Shown here: positions 57,980-64,000 of the stretch, in pieces
How positions within the stretch are numbered: position 1 is the stretch's first letter
Layout of the letters: the number at the start of each line of letters is the position of its first letter
Assembly (NCBI GenBank): GCA_030248065.1
Contig: JASAMV010002854.1
Coordinates: forward strand, 50,204-114,203
DNA length: 64,000 nucleotides
Origin: Rhynchonema sp. JSB1_4
Lineage: Eukaryota > Nematoda > Chromadorea > Monhysterida > Xyalidae
Reading direction: 5' to 3'
Notes under the pieces: model-generated
The model's database searches: none
Seen by the model: the letters and a program-made list of their open reading frames with translations, nothing else
What the model was told of the DNA's origin: nothing
Position numbers and translations under genes: made by a program

Positions 57980-60900
57980 AAGAGTTTTTCCAAAATGATA
58001 TATACTATTTGTTGTGCCCCGATTCTGTCTTTCCTTTTGTCCTGTTTCTGCATACAGCATGGCCACGTTGAAGAACAAAGCGGCTCGTCGACGGAACGTG
58101 ACTGACCTATAGAACAGAAAGAAATTGGCCATTTTGCCTGATATGACAAGGGGAGTTGAAGAGCGTAGCTGAAATTTCGAAATGCTTGTTGGTGTTTTTT
58201 TGAAAATGTGGGTGATTTTTTTGTTTCAACTGCATCCTGCTATTTCTTATTTTGTCAAACCACAGTAAACCACTTATTGACGTGGCCAGGGTTGGATTAA
58301 AAATTTTTTTTATTATCGAACTTTTTTAAAAAAAACTTTAAATTTTTTTTTTAAAAATCACTTTTTTTATTCCGAACCCCCCAAAAAATTGGTTTCTAGA
58401 AAAATGAAATTTCTGAAATCATGTTACTTAGGTATGTTTTGAGGGACACTAAAGAGAACTTCTCCACTGACTTGCATGTTTATGTCGATCACCTGCGATC
58501 TAGCCCATTTGGTCATAACTTTGAGAACCCGCCCGAAGGTAACTCTGTGGGCATACATATATGACAAAGGGAAGACCAACCTTCTGTTTGTGAATTTGGA
58601 TGGATAAATTTGAAGAGAGATAAAGAGTTACACCACACTCATGTTGTGTGACAAAAGCAACAAATGACAAATCCACACAACTGCAAATAGGCGAGCAACG
58701 CGGAGTCTGTCGATAGCTTACGTCGATAGCTCAATAACTGCACAGTATACGGTATGGGGTGTCTGATATTATACGTGCAGCGTTTGTTGGGATGTCTAGG
58801 AACTGTATTAGTCCATTACAACGCAATTATAAACTGAAATATATGCGCCGCAGGCGATTTTTTGAGAATGATGAGCAATAAAACGCATGAAAACATACAT
58901 TTTTACCTTAAAAAAGTGAGAAAAGTAACGAAGAAAAAGGGGGAAAAATAATTAAAAAAGTGGACTTAGCTTTTTTAAACTTTTAAAAATAAAAAAAAGT
59001 GGCCAACTTCTTAAAAAAATTTTTTTTTTTACAAAAAATTTTTACTTTTTTTTTAATCCAACCCTGGAGGTGGCGAGACGTGTTCCTTGTCTATCATTCA
59101 TGCATGTACCGTACCCGAGCGAGATTATCAGAGGAGCCATTTTCAAACTTGGTAATCGGATAAAAGCTTGGTGTGTTTCTTGTTTGACCAAAGCCTAGAT
59201 TATTTTCAATGTTATGTGTTTTGCACTGACCCCGCTGGAGGGACGAAATATACGACAAATACTCGTCAAGTAAAAACGTACCCAATTTTTGGTACAGCAT
59301 TTCTCTCGCAAACGATTGGTCAAACAACGTATACACATTGAGCATGGCTGATGGTAGATGGGTTACGGTAACCCAGGTTACGATGGTGCACGCCATTACG
59401 GTCAACTTGCGCTCACTACGGTGGCGAGAGCTGTGGTTGGTGCACCGCAGCAGAAGTGGCGCTGCATTAGTCACGCTAGTCTCTGCGTGATTACTGAGTG
59501 AACCTGAAAAAATCAACTGTTGAAATTAAATGGCACGAAGGGTCTATAATCGAAAGTCTCAGGGTTCACCTTCATTTTGACTGTGTCCATTCGCAACCGG
59601 ATTTGCGTTGTTGTTATTGTTGTTGCTCAGAGAAAAATGAACGAATTTTTTGTCCTGAAATTATCCGTTTCTGTATAGATTGAAATCAGTTTCAAAAGAA
59701 GTATACCTTACGCTGACCTGTCTTGGCTGGGATATGGCGTGTTTCCTCAATATGCTCAGCAAAATTGTGCTGAAAACCACCAGTGTAACGTTCGGAATCA
59801 GCACTTGCAATAAAACCTGTGAATTTTTCCAAAATTCAGCCAAGAAAAAATTCAGCAAATGAAAGTTCAGGTTGAACCTGCAAAGTCAATCCGATATTCG
59901 AGTAGGTCGGATATCGTGGTTTCGCGATGAAATGCGGGGTACCGTTCGACTGCTTGGGGTTCAGTATGTACTGTAAATTCAAGATTTGTTTTCAATTCTT
60001 GTATAGCTTCACACAACGTTTCACAAAATTAAAAGCAGCAGCACAGTAACCTCGAACTGGACATGAAAATGGGCGGTGATGGCAAATGAGCCAACAGTAA
60101 TGGTGCCAATCAACGCATACATTCGGCCCTGCGTCCAACACTGACGTACATACAATGGGAGTAGGATGGCCATCAGACGTTCGATGCTCACAAACACAAC
60201 GAACCTCAAATTAGGGATGGAATGGTGTCGATTGATGCCTGATTTGGCAAGGTGACGCCGGTCTACAAATAAGTCCGGAATGACTGGCACATTCCCTCAA
60301 TGGGCATGATAATAAGGGTATCCGGCCTCTACTTGACCAAGATAGGGGCATCATAGTGGTTTTTGAAATGCAATATAGGCTAACTCGCGAAGTAAGCGAC
60401 GTGACGCCAAGACATTATTCAGTGCGGTCCGCCGAAATCTGATGGTTTTGATTACGTTTATCGTACATTCGTTTAGAGGCAGGAACGAGGACGCACCCGG
60501 TCATCATCAGTGCGACTGCACCACAATGACCACACCCAAAGAGAACGCACAGTAGACACCTACCGGAGTTTTCCGGTAACAGCCTCTGGGGCTCTATTCG
60601 GTAGTAGGTGGGATATCGGACTTTGAAAATTATTTTTATTCCCAAATAGAGCCCCATGGGGCTTTATTCGAACCATCTTCCGACTAGAGCCCCATGTTAA
60701 ATTCTTGTACTTTTCGAATATGGTTCATACCTAATTGCAAACACGTTTTTGTGTCTTATAGACGCTTTGTAAGGACAGTATTTTGGTTTATGTGCCTGAA
60801 AGGCAAAGACTTTGACCAAAAAGCACGAAATACATACACCATGTAAAATAGCTCGTTTTGCTCCCACCGGGGCTCTTGGGGGGGGGCTGTAACTGGAAAA

Positions 60901-61488
60901 CTTCTGTATATATGCATCATGTGGATGCGCAAGTCGACCAATTGGCAAATCCCAGAATATGGTTGCGCAAATTGATCCAATAGAATTTCAGCCATGTGCT
61001 TGGCCAAATTGACAGTGATTCCATATTGTAGATGAACATCCACGCAAACACACCGAGATCGGCTATGGTCATACAGGCAAGTAAACAGTTGGATCGCAGA
61101 CGACGCATACCCTGTAGCAAATGATGCGACCAATGTGCGTCGAATGCAATGGAAGAGAAAATTGTTCCCAATGGAAATTGCTACCAATATATCTTTTATT
61201 GGGGTTGTGTTGTCATGTCCATCGGGAACATGTTACCACACGCTGGATAAAGCAGCAAAAGACAATTCAATATCACTTTTATTGAACCGAGTAACCCGAT
61301 AGAAACCATGTTAAACGCAATGATAGAGCAAAAATAAATAAAGTTACAGTAACCTTGCTGAACAACACAGCGAGCGTAACAGCATTGCCAACAGTGCCGA
61401 TAACGAACTGTATGGCGAAAATCCAGTGATTGACTACGTGCTCCAACAGGCGGAATGATTCCAGCTCAGCTCGATCTCTCATTGCCAT
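57980..61488 (-). pseudogene. right copy of the SRW/DMSR-like GPCR, probably inactive
   Basis: Exons corresponding to the left copy: 61488-61354, 61111-60918, 60204-60051, 59970-59878, 59816-59718, 59654-59570, 59503-59282, and TM7 from 58168. The first seven are open and nearly identical to the left copy. Three faults appear. The donor after exon 2 reads ATGCAT where the left copy has GTGCGT. The TM7 exon has one extra C (CTCCCC for CTCCC), shifting frame at the start of TM7. The tail exon is absent because the spacer was not copied. Exon-2-to-exon-3 splicing would fail or need a cryptic site. I call it a pseudogene. Confidence 0.7.
58285..59067. mobile_element. hAT-like MITE in right arm
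   Basis: Same element as 54813-55569, at the mirrored position with the same flanks, so it was present before the duplication. Confidence 0.7.
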
Positions 61489-63180
61489 GGTTAAAAGTTT
61501 TTACGGACTTTTTTTCTCCAAAAATGACGCACACAGCAAAAATTTGAATGAAATTACAGTATTTCCCAATTGCTGCCCAAGTTGCACTTTGAAAATTACC
61601 TGAGGTGGGTAACACAAATTAATAACAAAGTTTCGATACATGTACCATCAGTATTAAATATTTAGCGTGTGCTTTCACTGTATGTCAGCTGATGTGAAAC
61701 AAATAATAAAAGTCAACGACAGGAAAATAACTTGACACCCACGTCCCCACGAACGGGGTGCCTTTTCTACGGTGTCAGAACAGCTTATCCGGGGCTTATC
61801 AAGCACGTTCTTTGTTTACGGAAGTGTGCTCACGAAATATACTGAAACCAGCCTGAAGCCATTTTATTGCAAAACAGGAAAGGAACCTTTTTTCGGAAAA
61901 TACTGCTTCGTGCACACCAAATAATATTCAGCAAAGCCTGCAGCCATGACTTCGTTTTTTTCATGTGACGGCTTGCTGTCTGCTGCGGTGTCACTTGCGA
62001 GTGCTCAAGTCAAGAATAATTGCTTGGGATTATTACTGTCTGTCTGTTGTGTGCTGCATTGCGTTAGGTACAGTTGTCATGAAAGCTACCTACAATGCAG
62101 TATATGAAGTTTTGCTGTCATGTTTTGTTAGCCTTTAGTTTTCTTGGAAGTTTCACGAGGTCGCGGTGCACCGCAATCCGTAAAAATCAGTTTTCTGTGC
62201 CATGGATCAGTCATCAGCCACTTGACCCCAAATATGGCTAAGTGCTCCTGATAATATCTAGCTAGCTGATGTTTCACAGAGCTTGCGAAACATGAAACTA
62301 CAATGTACTGAGTGCAGCAATGTTTCGCCCTGCTTTCGCAGACAGACCGAGGCGCCAGGGCTCGTCAGTGCGAACGCATCTAGCAAATTTTCCCAGACCG
62401 TCCGATAGACACAATGTTCATGATCATGAGTTGAACTTTGACAACCACACTTCGACGTGGAAGGGGACAGGCCAGCGCTTAGGCACCAGACATAGCGACT
62501 GGGCCAAGCTGCGGCAGCAATCATTGACTAGGTGTAATTATGCCCAATGCAATGAGACTGATTTTGCCCCCGCACTAGCACCTGTTCAGGCCCAAGGGAC
62601 ATGCCGATAAGTGCCTTATATTATGATGGTAGCATGTAAGAGCAGCAGCACAGACAAACAAGCTCCCAGTAGTGTTCATGATGGAGAACAAGCAAGGAGA
62701 AAATGGGAAGAGACAATTATCTTAATCATGATTCATTTTAGTTAAAGAACGATGCGCAGGGAATATGTAACACGACACGGTAAAGCATCATGACAATTGT
62801 GAGCTGATATCCGATAAGATGCTGCACGCAATGGAAGGAAGTCAAGAAAAGAGAGAATGTTGCGCATTTACATTTAGCCGACCTGCATCCTGTGATTTTA
62901 TTCAGTTTGTGGACAGCACGCTTCAAGTTGTGCCGCTTGTCGCATATTCATGTACCCATATCATGCCGAGCGGGCTTATTCTATTGTAGTCTACACGCAT
63001 GTGCCCATATTTCGTGCTGACGCTGCTGGCCTGGCCAGCACTGTATTATACTATGCGTGGAATACAGGTTTGCGTGCAACAGTTGAAGTACAGTTTTAAA
63101 GAATTGATAACAGAATTTTTCCATCTTATCAGCATCACCCTAGATCGCAGCTGGTACTGCACGCGTGGACTACATTAGAA
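61489..63180. other. right arm, gene-free outer part
   Basis: Mirror of 50734-52419; no exon supported. It ends at the junction with the third copy. Confidence 0.5.
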
Positions 63181-63971
63181 TAGCAGGATGCCGTTGAAAC
63201 AAAAAAATCACCCACATTTTCAAAAAAACACCAACAAGCATTTCGAAATTTCAGCTACGCTCTTCAACTCCCTTGTCATATCAGGCAAAATGGCCAATTT
63301 CTTTCTGTTCTGTATGTCGTCAGTCACGTTCCGTCAACGAGCCGCTTTGTTCTTCAACGTGGCCATGCTGTGTGCGGAACAGGACGAGGAAAGACAGAAT
63401 GGGGCACAACAAATGGTATATACATTTGGAAAACTGTTTTGGGCCCAGGATGTGGTTATCTGTGAGTTGTGCTGCGTATTTTTGGCTGTCTGTTTCCACT
63501 TGTGAATACAGACGGTGTACAATCAGGTCATCGTCAGTGCGAATGCACCTGATGGCCAATTGACCCAGATGCACCCAATTGAACACACACCAGCCTGCTC
63601 GTTCGCTTAGGACATCATCGCTCCAGCGATAAAAAATTTCACGTAATCAGACATTCTTTTAAAGTTAAAGGCAAACTACGCCAACACGAGCCCGATTTCG
63701 GAGGTGGTGAACTTGCAAAACGCAAAGAAAGAGAAAATCATCATGCTCCACGTTGTATGCCACAACGTGTAACGTTTCCCAAATCAGCAGCCACGTCATG
63801 AATGTTTCACCATTTTGCCAGCTCCGAAATCGGGCTCGTGTTGGCGTAGTTTTACTTTACGTCACCAATTAACAATCAATGATTTAAAAAACAGTGGTCT
63901 CTTGAATGAATGTTGCGAAGCATTTCTGCTTGTCAGAGTCGAGAAGTGTTATCATGACACTTTATTTCGTT
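63180..63971 (+). repeat. third, partial direct copy of 55612-56404
   Basis: Direct repeat of the TM7-exon end of the left arm. It joins the right arm through AATAGCAGG, where AATA is shared by both parents (microhomology). It carries an orphan TM7 exon (63255-63415, frame intact) and the TIR element. Similarity stops at about 63971, beyond the left-arm/spacer boundary, so this copy includes about 95 bp of spacer sequence. Confidence 0.85.
63255..63415 (+). pseudogene. orphan TM7 exon of the GPCR
   Basis: Open and nearly identical to 55687-55847, with acceptor TTTCAG. No TM1-TM6 exons lie upstream on the same strand; those at its left are on the opposite strand. Confidence 0.7.
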
Positions 63972-64000
63972 TAGCAGCAATACGTAACTGAACGAAGAAC

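Larger units (their letters stand above)
57548..63180 (-). repeat. inverted duplication, right arm
   Basis: Reverse complement of 50734-56310, about 5.63 kb. Divergence is highest near the centre (57.9-58.2 kb) and at the outer end (63080-63130). Confidence 0.9.

Overview
The window reads as one contig of a small invertebrate nuclear genome, most likely a nematode. The evidence is: multi-exon genes with short GT-AG introns ending in TTTCAG-like acceptors, degenerate TTAGGC/GCCTAA (nematode-type telomeric) arrays at about 4.54-4.62 kb and 19.49-19.62 kb, and divergent class-A GPCRs of nematode SRW/DMSR style. I see no prokaryotic operons, rRNA or CRISPR. Gene models below come from joining open exons whose splice phases agree. 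Exon coordinates are in the evidence fields; no transcript data were available.

Left part (1-14.5 kb, all genes on +): three tandem RING/B-box/coiled-coil (TRIM-like) genes. The first has only its 3' end in the window (to 339), the second is 1294-5463 and the third 6356-9033. They are followed by a coiled-coil IQ-motif protein resembling IQCE (9693-12232) and an LHFPL-type four-TM protein (13136-14522).

14.5-23.9 kb is gene-poor. It holds a four-copy tandem array of about 165 bp, degenerate telomeric repeat, LINE/MITE scraps and two doubtful small ORFs on -. A peptide-type rhodopsin-family GPCR with six coding exons follows on + (23911-28442).

29.5-43.4 kb (-): two tandem paralogous 13-exon genes coding for 818 and 785 aa. 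Their protein family I do not recognise; exon number and phases are identical and several exons have identical lengths. One intron and the intergenic space carry transposons, including two copies of a long-TIR element whose core lies in opposite orientations. 44-49.2 kb: a decayed F'/G' duplicate, then a secreted thrombospondin-type-1 protein (45872-47124, +) and a divergent multi-ubiquitin-like gene (about 49.1-47.44 kb, -). hAT-like elements and hairpin MITEs have inserted in and around them.

50.7-64 kb: a large inverted duplication, arms of about 5.6 kb around a 1.24-kb spacer, plus a third partial direct copy at the right edge. Each arm carries a GPCR gene. The left copy is intact and its C-terminal tail exon lies in the spacer. 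The right copy has lost a splice donor, has a 1-bp frameshift in TM7 and lacks the tail exon, so it is probably a pseudogene.
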